Shown: positions 15,504 through 23,904 of the stretch, piece by piece
How the letters are laid out: every line of letters starts with the position of its first letter
Position numbering within the stretch: position 1 is the first letter of the stretch
NCBI GenBank assembly: GCA_026391315.1
Contig: JAPLDT010000089.1
Location: forward strand, 1 to 64,000
Source of the DNA: Bacteroidia bacterium
GTDB lineage: Bacteria; Bacteroidota; Bacteroidia; Bacteroidales; Prolixibacteraceae
Direction: 5' to 3'
DNA: 64,000 nt
The notes under the pieces: model-generated
Told to the model about the DNA's origin: nothing
The model's database searches: none
What the model saw: only the letters and a program-made list of their open reading frames with translations
Program-made: the position numbers and the translations under genes

Positions 15504-15700
15504 CACCAGAACAAAAAAGAGAATTCGAGGCTAACCAATTCGCTATGGCTATTTTGATGCCAAAAGAAATGATACGAAAAGAACTCCAAAAACACAAAGA
15601 GGAAGCCTTTGAAGATTTAGTTAAATCAATGGCTAAAAAATTTTGCGTATCACGTGAGCGAATGAGTGCTAGACTTGCACAATTAGAACTAATCGGATAA
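15500..15700 (+). CDS. ImmA/IrrE-like fragment protein
   Basis: 66 aa from ATG 15500; the frame is open further upstream. EFEANQFAMAILMPKEMI resembles the helix following the HExxH site in ImmA/IrrE peptidases, and the C-terminus resembles their terminal HTH. The HExxH itself is absent, so proteolysis is not expected. Either a small DNA-binding derivative or a remnant. Confidence 0.5.
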   Translation: MTPEQKREFEANQFAMAILMPKEMIRKELQKHKEEAFEDLVKSMAKKFCVSRERMSARLAQLELIG

Positions 15701-15711
15701 CAGACAAAGCC

Positions 15712-15849
15712 ATGATGAACAGCCAAATTATTGAAATAGCCATTAATGCGATCCTTGCAATAGCAGCGATTATTGGCTTTGCAATAGTGATTACAGCAGC
15801 AGTCTCAATCTGGCTACTTCACGAAACACACCACACAAATGAAGATTAA
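15712..15849 (+). CDS. Single-pass membrane miniprotein
   Basis: 45 aa; most of it is one or two hydrophobic helices (AINAILAIAAIIGFAIVI), with a His-rich end. It overlaps the VRR-NUC gene start by 11 nt. Coding status moderately supported. Confidence 0.4.
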   Translation: MMNSQIIEIAINAILAIAAIIGFAIVITAAVSIWLLHETHHTNED

Positions 15850-16225
15850 ACCAGCCAGCGAAAAAGACCTCCAACGTCAAATTTGCGAATACCTCAAAAT
15901 CCGGTACCCAAAAATTATTTTTAACAGCGACATGGCCGGAGCGATGAAGCTCACGATGGGACAGGCCATCCAGATCGCAAAGCTGCGATCCAGCCGTGGA
16001 TTCCCGGACATTGTCATCTATGAACCAAGGAGAGGGTATGCCGGACTTTTTGTCGAGCTAAAAAAAGAAGGGGAGCGGATATTTAAGAAAGACGGTAGTT
16101 TTTCAAGTGACCACGTCCAGGAGCAACACGAATGCATCACCCGCTTAAACCTGAGAGGATACAGGGCTATGTTTGCCATTGGATGGGACGAGGCCAAAAC
16201 AATAATCGACGACTATTTAAAATAA
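15839..16225 (+). CDS. VRR-NUC domain nuclease
   Basis: 128 aa. The core RGFPDIVIYEPRRGYAGLFV followed by ELKKEGERIF supplies the D...E-x-K of the VRR-NUC branch of PD-(D/E)XK nucleases, preceded by the typical EKDLQRQICEYLK helix. These small phage nucleases act on branched DNA or replication forks. Confidence 0.85.
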   Translation: MKIKPASEKDLQRQICEYLKIRYPKIIFNSDMAGAMKLTMGQAIQIAKLRSSRGFPDIVIYEPRRGYAGLFVELKKEGERIFKKDGSFSSDHVQEQHECITRLNLRGYRAMFAIGWDEAKTIIDDYLK

Positions 16226-16247
16226 ATGAGTTATATTAAATAAAATA

Positions 16248-16289
16248 CACTAATCTACTTGCATTCAGTGATTTAATGTGTTACATTTC
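16248..16289 (+). promoter_or_regulatory. Possible promoter of the 16315 operon
   Basis: The gap between 16226 and 16314 is AT-rich and holds TACATTTC (16282-16289), one base from the -7 consensus, and imperfect dyads including a GTGATT (16268-16273). Weaker than the other phage promoters. Confidence 0.35.
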
Positions 16290-16314
16290 GGACACAAACA
16301 AATAAGAAAGAACC

Positions 16315-16713
16315 ATGACAGCAACAAAGGACTTCCAGAAAATGAGCGACGAATTAAACCCAGACTTTCTTTTTAACGGAACGTACAGCCAGCTTTTAAG
16401 CCGGATCGCCAAAGGAGAAATCGACGCAAAACAGTTAGCCAAACAAGAACTTGCAAACAGAGGACTGGACATCAACGGACAGTGGGTCGGATTTGATGAA
16501 GCAAAGAAACAAATTGAAACAACAATTCAGACTAAAAATGTATTTGTACTATTTGAGACCGACATTCACAAGATGAAAACATCCCGGGTTTTCCTTGGGG
16601 TCTATGAAACCAAGAATCAAGCCATCGATGCAGCCAAAGAAAACGACTGCTATTCAAGTCTTAGTGAGGTGGAAATTATTGAAGCAGAACTGAACAAATT
16701 TGACGAACAATGA
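16315..16713 (+). CDS. Hypothetical phage protein
   Basis: 132 aa, soluble. Residues 20-60 (YSQLLSRIAKGEIDAKQLAK) look helical; residues 75-130 form a small alpha/beta unit. No recognised domain. First gene after the spacer, overlapping the next by 4 nt. Confidence 0.5.
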   Translation: MTATKDFQKMSDELNPDFLFNGTYSQLLSRIAKGEIDAKQLAKQELANRGLDINGQWVGFDEAKKQIETTIQTKNVFVLFETDIHKMKTSRVFLGVYETKNQAIDAAKENDCYSSLSEVEIIEAELNKFDEQ

Positions 16714-17243
16714 CCCAATCAAAAATCATTGAATTAGGCAGGAAGATTCACGAACTGACCAGGAGAGGCGTGGAAGGAGAAAGGGACACCGCAGTTATTA
16801 TGTTGCAGAAGTTCATACAGAAACATGGAATCTCCATAGAGGATATCGAGGGAGAAAAAAAGACCTTCCGGGAGTTCCACTTTAGGAGCCACCTAGAGGA
16901 ACGCCTAATCTGCCAGATTGCATCCAACGTGATAGGGAGAAACACCTCACGATACAGTAAGAGAGGAAACATAAAGGTCATTGTTTACGAATTGACCGAC
17001 GCCCAATATGTCGAATTTGAGCTCAAATACAACACTTGGCGCAACCTTTTGAAAGAGGAAATAGAGGTTTTCTATGAAGCATTTGTCTGCCAGAACGACA
17101 TTTATCCAATAGGGATCGCACCAAAGGAGTCTCACGAAATGACAAAAGAGGAAATCAAAAGAGCACTCCGGGTGCAAGTAATGGCAGAGAACATAAAAAA
17201 GGCAAACATCCACAAACAACTAAAATCGCATGGCTATGAGTGA
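16710..17243 (+). CDS. DUF2786-like phage protein
   Basis: 177 aa. The N-terminus (AVIMLQKFIQKHGISIEDIE) resembles the DUF2786 helical unit; the middle is mixed alpha/beta and the C-terminus basic. DNA-related function likely from context but not shown. Confidence 0.5.
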   Translation: MTQSKIIELGRKIHELTRRGVEGERDTAVIMLQKFIQKHGISIEDIEGEKKTFREFHFRSHLEERLICQIASNVIGRNTSRYSKRGNIKVIVYELTDAQYVEFELKYNTWRNLLKEEIEVFYEAFVCQNDIYPIGIAPKESHEMTKEEIKRALRVQVMAENIKKANIHKQLKSHGYE

Positions 17244-17463
17244 GCAATTCGAATGTGACATTTGCGGAGCACCGATGAAACTTATACGATTTGTCGGGAC
17301 AAAGGAGTCTGGAAAGTCCTATCGCCAAAGGTGGTTTAAATGTGAAATATGTGACTACCAAAAGAAAATCCATGCAAATGGAGAGAGAGATGAAAAGCTC
17401 GAACCACAATGGGCTATCAAAGAAGCTAAAAGAGTACAAAACCAAATAAATCGAGAGCCATGA
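17236..17463 (+). CDS. Small zinc-ribbon protein
   Basis: 75 aa from ATG 17236 (ATG 17230 also possible). Two CxxC pairs (CDICGAPM and CEICDYQ), about 27 residues apart, form a zinc ribbon. It overlaps the genes on both sides. Function unknown. Confidence 0.55.
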   Translation: MSEQFECDICGAPMKLIRFVGTKESGKSYRQRWFKCEICDYQKKIHANGERDEKLEPQWAIKEAKRVQNQINREP

Positions 17464-17896
17464 AAACAGGAATTGAACTAATTGCCAGGAAAGGGCAGAG
17501 CAGATCGAAAAACACGGAAGAACTGTCAAGTATGATGTGGAATTTAATAAGTGGTCACAATTTCAAGATGCTGCTATTATGATTTTGCAGACTGACAGAC
17601 ACAAAATGAATCCTCCAAGTTTCTGGGACAAAGCATTATGGAAAAGGATGATTGAGAAGCCGGAAAAAGAAAGATTGATTATAGCCGGAGCCTTAATTGC
17701 TGCCGAAATAGACAGAATTCAATATGTCGAAAAAGCCGAATTGATGGTGGACAATGAGGCATTCAAAACATTTGCCAGGCTTCATCCTGTCGAAGCGTTC
17801 GATCTCAATAAAGAACAATTTTGCGACTTTATGCGAGACGAAGGACGTGATCTGACGAACCTACAAATCGAATCACTTATAACCGAATCGAGATGA
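17460..17896 (+). pseudogene. Conserved phage protein, frameshifted near its start
   Basis: The ATG at 17460 overlaps the preceding stop and encodes MKTGIELIAR. The continuation QIEKHGRTVKYDVEFNKWSQ lies in another frame after about 17488. Restoring one G in AGGAAAGGGCAG rejoins them. The body (PPSFWDKALWKRM, ERLIIAGALIAAEIDRIQ) is a conserved Bacteroidota phage family. Total about 145 aa. A decay mutation or a sequencing indel. Confidence 0.65.
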
Positions 17897-18102
17897 AAAT
17901 GGTAACCGTTAACATCGAAATCATCCAGTACAAGATTCCTCTAGATATTGACATCGACTACACGCATTATCTGACAATGGATCACCAGCTCGCAATTCAC
18001 ACCAGGACGTATCACACTGCATTCATGCTGCGCCAGAGAGTAAGAACCGGACACTACGACTTTAAAATCGAAGAGGACGAAAAGCCAAACAAACCCAAAT
18101 AA
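17893..18102 (+). CDS. Small hypothetical protein
   Basis: 69 aa, no recognised domain; overlaps the preceding stop by 4 nt and is the last gene of this operon. Confidence 0.45.
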   Translation: MKMVTVNIEIIQYKIPLDIDIDYTHYLTMDHQLAIHTRTYHTAFMLRQRVRTGHYDFKIEEDEKPNKPK

Positions 18103-18121
18103 GCCAGTGGGTTTAATTTTT

Positions 18122-18165
18122 TTAACTCAAAGTGATTTTATTACAATCACTTTAAGTTAATTTTG
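18122..18165 (+). promoter_or_regulatory. Long inverted repeat and promoter of the packaging operon
   Basis: Arms of 16 bp with one mismatch (18122-18137 and 18145-18160) enclose 7 nt and contain the shared core GTGATT-N7-AATCAC. The right arm runs into TAATTTTG (18158-18165), a full match to the -7 element. No -33 TTTG is present, suggesting control by the protein that binds the repeat. Confidence 0.7.
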
Positions 18166-18184
18166 TAGTATACAACAACCAACA

Positions 18185-18919
18185 ATGGCCGAGGAAACCA
18201 ACAACATAGAAAGCGAAGTACTGGAATTCGAAATGCCGGATTTCGATGTTGACTTTGATCTTGACGCATTCGATATCAGGGACACCAGCGAAGATGAGAC
18301 CCGGTATACCAAACCACGCATCTACAGGCCAGCACCACAATCCAACATCAAATACGACAACGCAGTCATACTGGCCAGAGACTTAAGACTGGAACCGGGA
18401 GGCCGGACAAATGTGATCGTCTCCGGCAGTTTTATCTTCGGTGATTTCATTGAGGCATACATCGTAGAGCACAACATCAAGATCCAGAAGATGACAATAT
18501 CCACGCTCTCGATGAGCCAGGAGAACGTCGACTCGCTGGCCAATCTGATCAACGGAGGGTTTGTAGAGGAGCTGAACCTTATCATTTCTCATTACTTCTT
18601 TTCACACGAACGCCACGCTTTGATCCCATACATTTACCAGACCCTGGACATTGATAACAGATTTCAACTCGCTGTCGCAGGTACCCACGCCAAAACGGTA
18701 ATCTTCGACACCCTTGGAGGGAAAAAGATCGTCATCCACGGATCAGCCAACCTACGCTCCAGCAGCAACCTCGAACAATTCACCATAGAGGACAACCCGG
18801 AACTATTCGATTTTTATGATGACTACCAGGAGAGAATCATCGCAAAGTATCAGACAATCAATAAACCAGTCCGGGTTAAACCGCTCTGGGACTTAATAAC
18901 CATCAAAAAATTCAGGTAA
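18185..18919 (+). CDS. Phospholipase D-like domain protein
   Basis: 244 aa. A single HKD-type motif (HAKTVIFD, H-x-K-x4-D, about residue 163) and GKKIVIHGSANLRSSSNLEQ mark a PLD-superfamily fold. The N-terminal 60 residues are acidic and disordered. It heads the late operon before the ParB/methyltransferase and terminase. One HKD suggests a dimeric, possibly nucleic-acid-acting enzyme; activity unproven. Confidence 0.7.
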   Translation: MAEETNNIESEVLEFEMPDFDVDFDLDAFDIRDTSEDETRYTKPRIYRPAPQSNIKYDNAVILARDLRLEPGGRTNVIVSGSFIFGDFIEAYIVEHNIKIQKMTISTLSMSQENVDSLANLINGGFVEELNLIISHYFFSHERHALIPYIYQTLDIDNRFQLAVAGTHAKTVIFDTLGGKKIVIHGSANLRSSSNLEQFTIEDNPELFDFYDDYQERIIAKYQTINKPVRVKPLWDLITIKKFR

Positions 18920-18920
18920 A

Positions 18921-19058
18921 ATGGCAAAGACAGGAAACGGAGTACTCGGAGCGTCCGGGAGTAGTGTTAATGGAGGCAGCAAAATAGGGAAAACTAAAGC
19001 AGGTGCCAGATCGCCTAAAGTGGTACAATGGCATCCCGGAATGAGTACCCCATTTTAA
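18921..19058 (+). CDS. Small Gly/Ser-rich protein
   Basis: 45 aa (MAKTGNGVLGASGSSVNGGS...), basic, low complexity, sitting 1 nt after the PLD-like gene and 3 nt before the methyltransferase. Its exact fit supports coding. Function unknown. Confidence 0.5.
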   Translation: MAKTGNGVLGASGSSVNGGSKIGKTKAGARSPKVVQWHPGMSTPF

Positions 19059-19061
19059 GCC

Positions 19062-20381
19062 ATGAAACAGATTATCCCCATATCCAAGATCGAGCGAAAC
19101 ACCGGACAGATCGAAGGGCTCCCAGCGAACCCTCGGATCATCCGGGACGCTAAGTTTGAGAAACTGGTCAAATCCATCACAGAAGATCCAGAGCTACTCC
19201 AGCATAGAGGCCTTCTGGTATTCCTGTACAACGAAAAGTACGTGGCCATAGGTGGAAACATGAGACTCGAGGCATGCAAGAAAGCCGGAATCAAAGAGAT
19301 CACCTGTGAAGTCATAGACCCAGGAACATCAGCCGAAAAGCTCAAAGCATACATGATCAAGGATAATGCCAGTTTTAGAGAGTGGGACTGGGATGCCATC
19401 ACTTCAAACTTTGACCTTTCTGAACTTGAGGACTGGGGAATCGACCTACCGGAATATGCCCTCGATGATGGAAGTGAAATAGAAGCTGAAGAGGACAACT
19501 ACGAAATGCCCCCAAAAGACGAGATCGAGACAGACCTCAAGTCGGGAGACATTATCGAATTCAGAAAGGGAGCTATCCTGCACAGACTCATGTGTGGTGA
19601 CAGCACTAAGCCGACAGACGTCGCAACACTCATGAACGGTAAACTGGCCGATTTGGTAATCACAGACCCGCCATACAACGTGAACTACGAAGGTAGAACC
19701 AAGGAAAAGCTCACGATCCAAAACGATAACATGACAGATGCTAACTTCAGAAAATTCCTTTTGGATGCATTCACGATCCAAAACGATAACATGAAGAGAG
19801 GTGCAGCTTTTTACATTTGGCATGCAGACAGTGAAGGTTTCAATTTCAGGGCAGCAGCGAAGGAAGCCGGGTGGAAGATTCGCCAGTGTTTGATCTGGGT
19901 AAAAAACAGCCTCGTAATGGGACGGCAGGACTACCAGTGGAAACACGAACCATGCCTCTACGGGTGGAAAGATGGTGCCAGCCACTTCTTCACAGACGAC
20001 AGAACCAACACCACGGTGATTGAGGATAAACTGGACGTCCGAAAAATGAAGAAAGAGGAGATGATCCGACTCCTTGAAGAGATGCTCAGTGAGAAAATGA
20101 GCACATCGGTGATCCACGAAGATAAGCCCAGCCGGAATACAGAACATCCGACAATTAAGCCAATCAGACTATTGGCAAGGGCAGTTAAAAACAGCAGCAA
20201 GCCAGGACAGATCATCCTTGACACCTTCATCGGATCGGGGAGTACCATGGTAGCAGCACACCAACTATCCAGGTGTGCCTATGGAATGGAACTAGACCCA
20301 AAATACTGCCAGGTAATCATCAACAGGATGACAGAACTGGATCCATTAATTCAAATTTCAATCAACGGAGAACAAACATAA
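19062..20381 (+). CDS. ParB-domain / adenine-N6 DNA methyltransferase fusion
   Basis: 439 aa. Residues 1-110 form a ParB-like N-terminal domain (IGGNMRLEACKKAGIKEI; KDNASFREWDWD). Residues 150-430 form a methyltransferase with motif IV DPPY before the AdoMet motif DTFIGSGSTMVAAH, which is the beta-type order. This fusion commonly precedes the terminase in tailed phages. A 24-bp exact direct repeat (19711-19734, 19771-19794) makes TIQNDNM appear twice; the second copy may have replaced the original sequence. Likely modifies phage DNA or marks it at packaging. Confidence 0.88.
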   Translation: MKQIIPISKIERNTGQIEGLPANPRIIRDAKFEKLVKSITEDPELLQHRGLLVFLYNEKYVAIGGNMRLEACKKAGIKEITCEVIDPGTSAEKLKAYMIKDNASFREWDWDAITSNFDLSELEDWGIDLPEYALDDGSEIEAEEDNYEMPPKDEIETDLKSGDIIEFRKGAILHRLMCGDSTKPTDVATLMNGKLADLVITDPPYNVNYEGRTKEKLTIQNDNMTDANFRKFLLDAFTIQNDNMKRGAAFYIWHADSEGFNFRAAAKEAGWKIRQCLIWVKNSLVMGRQDYQWKHEPCLYGWKDGASHFFTDDRTNTTVIEDKLDVRKMKKEEMIRLLEEMLSEKMSTSVIHEDKPSRNTEHPTIKPIRLLARAVKNSSKPGQIILDTFIGSGSTMVAAHQLSRCAYGMELDPKYCQVIINRMTELDPLIQISINGEQT

Positions 20382-20407
20382 AAAAACGACGAAAAAACGA
20401 CGGAAAG

Positions 20408-20848
20408 ATGGCACTAATGCAGAAAGGAAACAAAAGCGGTCGTAAGTTTTCAAAGGACAATCAGCCAGCGAAGAACGGACGAAAGCCAAGTCGAATTAAA
20501 CAACTTATTGCATCGTTCAAAGTAGATGCAGAGCATGAATCGATGAGCAGGGAGGATGCATTTAAAATTTATGGGTACCTCCTCTCATGCACTAAGACCC
20601 AGATCGAAACAATTCTGAGAAGCCCGGACTTACCATTTGCAATTGTCCTACAGATTAGGGCAATGTTTGAGGATGCCAAGAATGGGAGAGCAGACACGGT
20701 CGACAAGATATTTGATCGCATCTATGGAAAAGCAAACCAGCCAATGGAGATCACCGGAGCAGGAGGTGCACCACTGATACCGAACAAACCAATGACAAGA
20801 AAAGGATTTGAAAAGTTACTGGAAGATATGAAATGCGGGAAAGTTTGA
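20408..20848 (+). CDS. Terminase small subunit-like protein (DUF5681 type)
   Basis: 146 aa from ATG 20408; a longer reading frame overlapping the methyltransferase is unlikely. The Gly/Lys-rich start (GNKSGRKFSKDNQPAKNGRK) is typical of this family, followed by helices that would bind the packaging site. It overlaps the large subunit gene by 16 nt. Confidence 0.75.
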   Translation: MALMQKGNKSGRKFSKDNQPAKNGRKPSRIKQLIASFKVDAEHESMSREDAFKIYGYLLSCTKTQIETILRSPDLPFAIVLQIRAMFEDAKNGRADTVDKIFDRIYGKANQPMEITGAGGAPLIPNKPMTRKGFEKLLEDMKCGKV

Positions 20849-22320
20849 GCATAAAGAACCCAATCGCTGCTGCCTCGGCAACATTAAGCAGCTCCTTGAG
20901 AGACTACACTCAGGTGCTCTTTGCTGCCCAATTTAAAAAGCCATTCATAACCAGCCACCACCACGACGAGATGTTCAAAGCACTTCAGGAGGTTGTGGAT
21001 GGAAACTGCAACAAGCTAATAATCAATATCGCACCACGCTACTCAAAAACGGAGATCGTGGTGAAAAGTTTTATTAGCTGGTGTTTTGCGATCAACCCGG
21101 CCTCCAAATTCATCCACCTGTCATACAGCGACATGCTGGTGACCGACAATAGTAGGGCAATCCAGGAGATCATGCAGGAACCCATTTATACCGGACTCTT
21201 CCCAGGATCAGGCCTACCCAATAAAAGAACCAGTGGAACCAAATGGAACACTACAGCAGGAGGTGGATTGTATGCCGTATCCACACAGGGTCAGGTTACA
21301 GGGTTTGGTGCAGGGGAGGTGGATCCATTCGATAGCGATGAACTGGACAAATTCACAGCCAAAAGGTCTCCAAAAGAAAAAGTGTTTGCAGGAGCCATCG
21401 TGATCGACGATCCGATTAAGCCAGAAGATGCCCTGAGCGATACAGTAAGGGAAAGGGTTAACCAACGATTTGAGAATACCATCCGAAACAGGGTGAACAG
21501 TCGACATACCCCTATAATTATCATCATGCAGCGACTGCACGAACACGACCTGTGCGGATACCTTCAAGAGATAGAGCCGGGAGAATGGAAGGTTTTATCC
21601 ATGCCATGCATTCAGGTAGATGACCAGGGAAAAGAACAACCGCTCTGGCCACACAAACACACGCTGGAAGAGCTTTATAAAATCAAGAATGCCAACTCCT
21701 ACGTTTTTGAGACCCAGTACCAGCAGGATCCAAAACCAATCGAAGGACTCATGTACTCGAACGGCTTCAAAGAATACGAAAAAATCCCGGTAGGGAAAAG
21801 GCATGAGCGGAAAAACTATACGGACACTGCCGATACAGGGTCTGATTATCTGTGTTCAATATGCTATGAAGAGACCGAAATAGGATGCTACGTCACAGAG
21901 GTGCTCTATACAAAGAAGCCAATGGAGTACACCGAGCCAGCCACCGCCGAAATGTTGACCAGAAACAACACTCAGACAGCCGTAATTGAAAGCAATAACG
22001 GAGGTCGAGGATTTGCCAGGGCAGTAGAAAAACAGCTTAGAATCGCCGGAAATAAGGCCACAACAATTAAAACGTTTACCCAGACAGAAAATAAGGCCGT
22101 CCGCATCTTTAGTAAGTCAGCAGAAGTGCAGAACATGATCCACTTCCCAGTTGGATGGCAGAGAAGGTGGCCTGAATACTCCAGAGATTTAACCGGGTAC
22201 CGGAAAGAGGGAAACAACAAACATGATGATGCCCCAGACGCAACAACAGGAATCGTTGAGAAATATGGGAGCAAAACAACGGTAGCCAATAACCCACGAC
22301 TACAGGAAGCAATTTATTAA
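20833..22320 (+). CDS. terL: Terminase large subunit
   Basis: 495 aa. The ATPase has a Walker A-like INIAPRYSKTE (about residue 66) and Walker B GAIVIDDP (about 195). The C-terminal nuclease domain contains ETEIGCYVTEV, TAVIESNNGGRGFA and HDDAPDATTG. It drives DNA into the procapsid and cuts it. Length normal. Confidence 0.92.
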   Translation: MRESLSIKNPIAAASATLSSSLRDYTQVLFAAQFKKPFITSHHHDEMFKALQEVVDGNCNKLIINIAPRYSKTEIVVKSFISWCFAINPASKFIHLSYSDMLVTDNSRAIQEIMQEPIYTGLFPGSGLPNKRTSGTKWNTTAGGGLYAVSTQGQVTGFGAGEVDPFDSDELDKFTAKRSPKEKVFAGAIVIDDPIKPEDALSDTVRERVNQRFENTIRNRVNSRHTPIIIIMQRLHEHDLCGYLQEIEPGEWKVLSMPCIQVDDQGKEQPLWPHKHTLEELYKIKNANSYVFETQYQQDPKPIEGLMYSNGFKEYEKIPVGKRHERKNYTDTADTGSDYLCSICYEETEIGCYVTEVLYTKKPMEYTEPATAEMLTRNNTQTAVIESNNGGRGFARAVEKQLRIAGNKATTIKTFTQTENKAVRIFSKSAEVQNMIHFPVGWQRRWPEYSRDLTGYRKEGNNKHDDAPDATTGIVEKYGSKTTVANNPRLQEAIY

Positions 22321-22340
22321 AACACTTATACCAGGAAGCC

Positions 22341-23714
22341 ATGAAAAAGATCGAAGAAATTATCGCAGTGGAGAGACCAGCAAAGGAGATCATCACAGAT
22401 TTAACGCTTAAATCCGTAAAGTTACGCCCTTGGAGTGACCTGGTTAAAGAATACGACCCCACCAAACACCCAGTAATGACAGACCCTGCTTACAAAGACA
22501 AAGCTGTAAAAGGAGGGATCGAAAAGGTTACACGGATAAAACTCGATCTTCAGAGACTGGCTACCAAGCGAATGACAGAGTTAACATTCGGGATCCCGGT
22601 TAAACGGACGTACACCGCCGAAACCGATGGAGAAAAAGAGATTGCTAAATTCATCGAGAGGATCCTGCAACGCACCAGGATAAACAGTGTTAACATTGAA
22701 AGAGGGAAAATGCTGTTTGCCGGATGCGAGGTGGCCACCCTATGGTATGCAGTCGAAGAGAAGAACACGCTCTACGGATTTGACAGCCCTCTCAAACTGA
22801 GGTGCAAAAACTACTCTCCAATGAACGGAGACGAACTCTATCCGCTTTTTGATGAGATGGACGACCTGATCGCTTTGTCATTCAAATACGTCAGAACAGA
22901 AGGAGATAAGCAAACCACATTCTTTGACACTTTCACAAAGGACACACACATCCAGTGGATCGACAAAGGTAATTCATGGGAGGAGGAAGTCCGTGAATCG
23001 ATCGCACTAGGAAAGATCCCGGCAATCTACCTGCGCAGACCAACACCAATCTGGGAGGACACATCCGACAACGTGTACGAAGTAGAGTGGGCACTGAGCC
23101 GGAATGGGAACTACCTCCGCAAAAACAGTAAACCAATTTTCACCATCTTCTCAGACGAAGAGATCAAGATGGGTGAGGAGAAAGATGACGACTTCAGGTC
23201 GGTATTCCAATACCCACAAGGAGGATCAGCTCAGTACGTCACGTGGCCACAGGCGACAGACGCCCTTAAATTCCATATCGAAACCATCACAAAGATGTTT
23301 TTTAACCAGCTGCAGCTCCCGGACATGAGCTATGACTCCATGAAAACCACGCCAATGAGTGGTGAGGCCAGAAAAATGATCTTTCTGGATGCCCAACTGA
23401 AGGTCACTGAGGAGAGTGGTATCTGGGTAGAGGCACTCGATCGTGAGATCAACGTTATCAAAACGTTTTTAAAGACCATGCTCCCCAAAAGAGTAACCGA
23501 CATTGACAACCTTCAAGTTGAAACAGTCATCACCCCCTATGCAATCAGCGATGAGAAAGACACGATCCAGAACCTGTCCACTGCTACCGGAGGGAAACCG
23601 ATCATCAGCCAGAGAGAGGCAGTCAAATACCTTGGATGGAGTGAAGACGTGGATGCAACTATGTCAGAGCTTGAAAAGGAGTCAATAGTCGACATTTCTC
23701 AGCCAACACTTTAA
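22341..23714 (+). CDS. Portal protein
   Basis: 457 aa. Position between terminase and MuF head gene, length, and features such as VTRIKLDLQRLATKRMTELT and the C-terminal YAISDEKDTIQNLSTATGG fit the siphovirus portal. It forms the ring at the capsid vertex through which DNA passes. Confidence 0.85.
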   Translation: MKKIEEIIAVERPAKEIITDLTLKSVKLRPWSDLVKEYDPTKHPVMTDPAYKDKAVKGGIEKVTRIKLDLQRLATKRMTELTFGIPVKRTYTAETDGEKEIAKFIERILQRTRINSVNIERGKMLFAGCEVATLWYAVEEKNTLYGFDSPLKLRCKNYSPMNGDELYPLFDEMDDLIALSFKYVRTEGDKQTTFFDTFTKDTHIQWIDKGNSWEEEVRESIALGKIPAIYLRRPTPIWEDTSDNVYEVEWALSRNGNYLRKNSKPIFTIFSDEEIKMGEEKDDDFRSVFQYPQGGSAQYVTWPQATDALKFHIETITKMFFNQLQLPDMSYDSMKTTPMSGEARKMIFLDAQLKVTEESGIWVEALDREINVIKTFLKTMLPKRVTDIDNLQVETVITPYAISDEKDTIQNLSTATGGKPIISQREAVKYLGWSEDVDATMSELEKESIVDISQPTL

Positions 23715-23904
23715 TGCAGGAAGCATTACTGGATCTGATTAGAGAGATCACAGCAAGGCGAGAACAGGAAGCAGACATCCAACATTCGCCACCAGGCTCG
23801 ACATTGACAGAGCCGTGAATAATACCCTGAATGAATTATTCACAGAAGGGAAAATCAGTGTAGGACAAACGATGAACGATAAATGGATACGGATCAATGA
23901 ATGA
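23714..23904 (+). pseudogene. Small head-module gene, frameshifted
   Basis: The ATG overlaps the portal stop (TAATG) and opens a 34-aa frame ending at 23818. In another frame the sequence goes on as LDIDRAVNNTLNELFTEGKI to a TGA at 23902, which overlaps the next ATG by 8 nt. Together they would make a protein of about 62 aa. No slippery heptamer is evident, so a single indel near 23780 is the simplest explanation. Confidence 0.55.

Noticed and set aside
19446-20147. 233-codon frame antisense to the ParB/methyltransferase gene
   Set aside because: It overlaps a clear enzyme gene on the coding strand and shows no domain.
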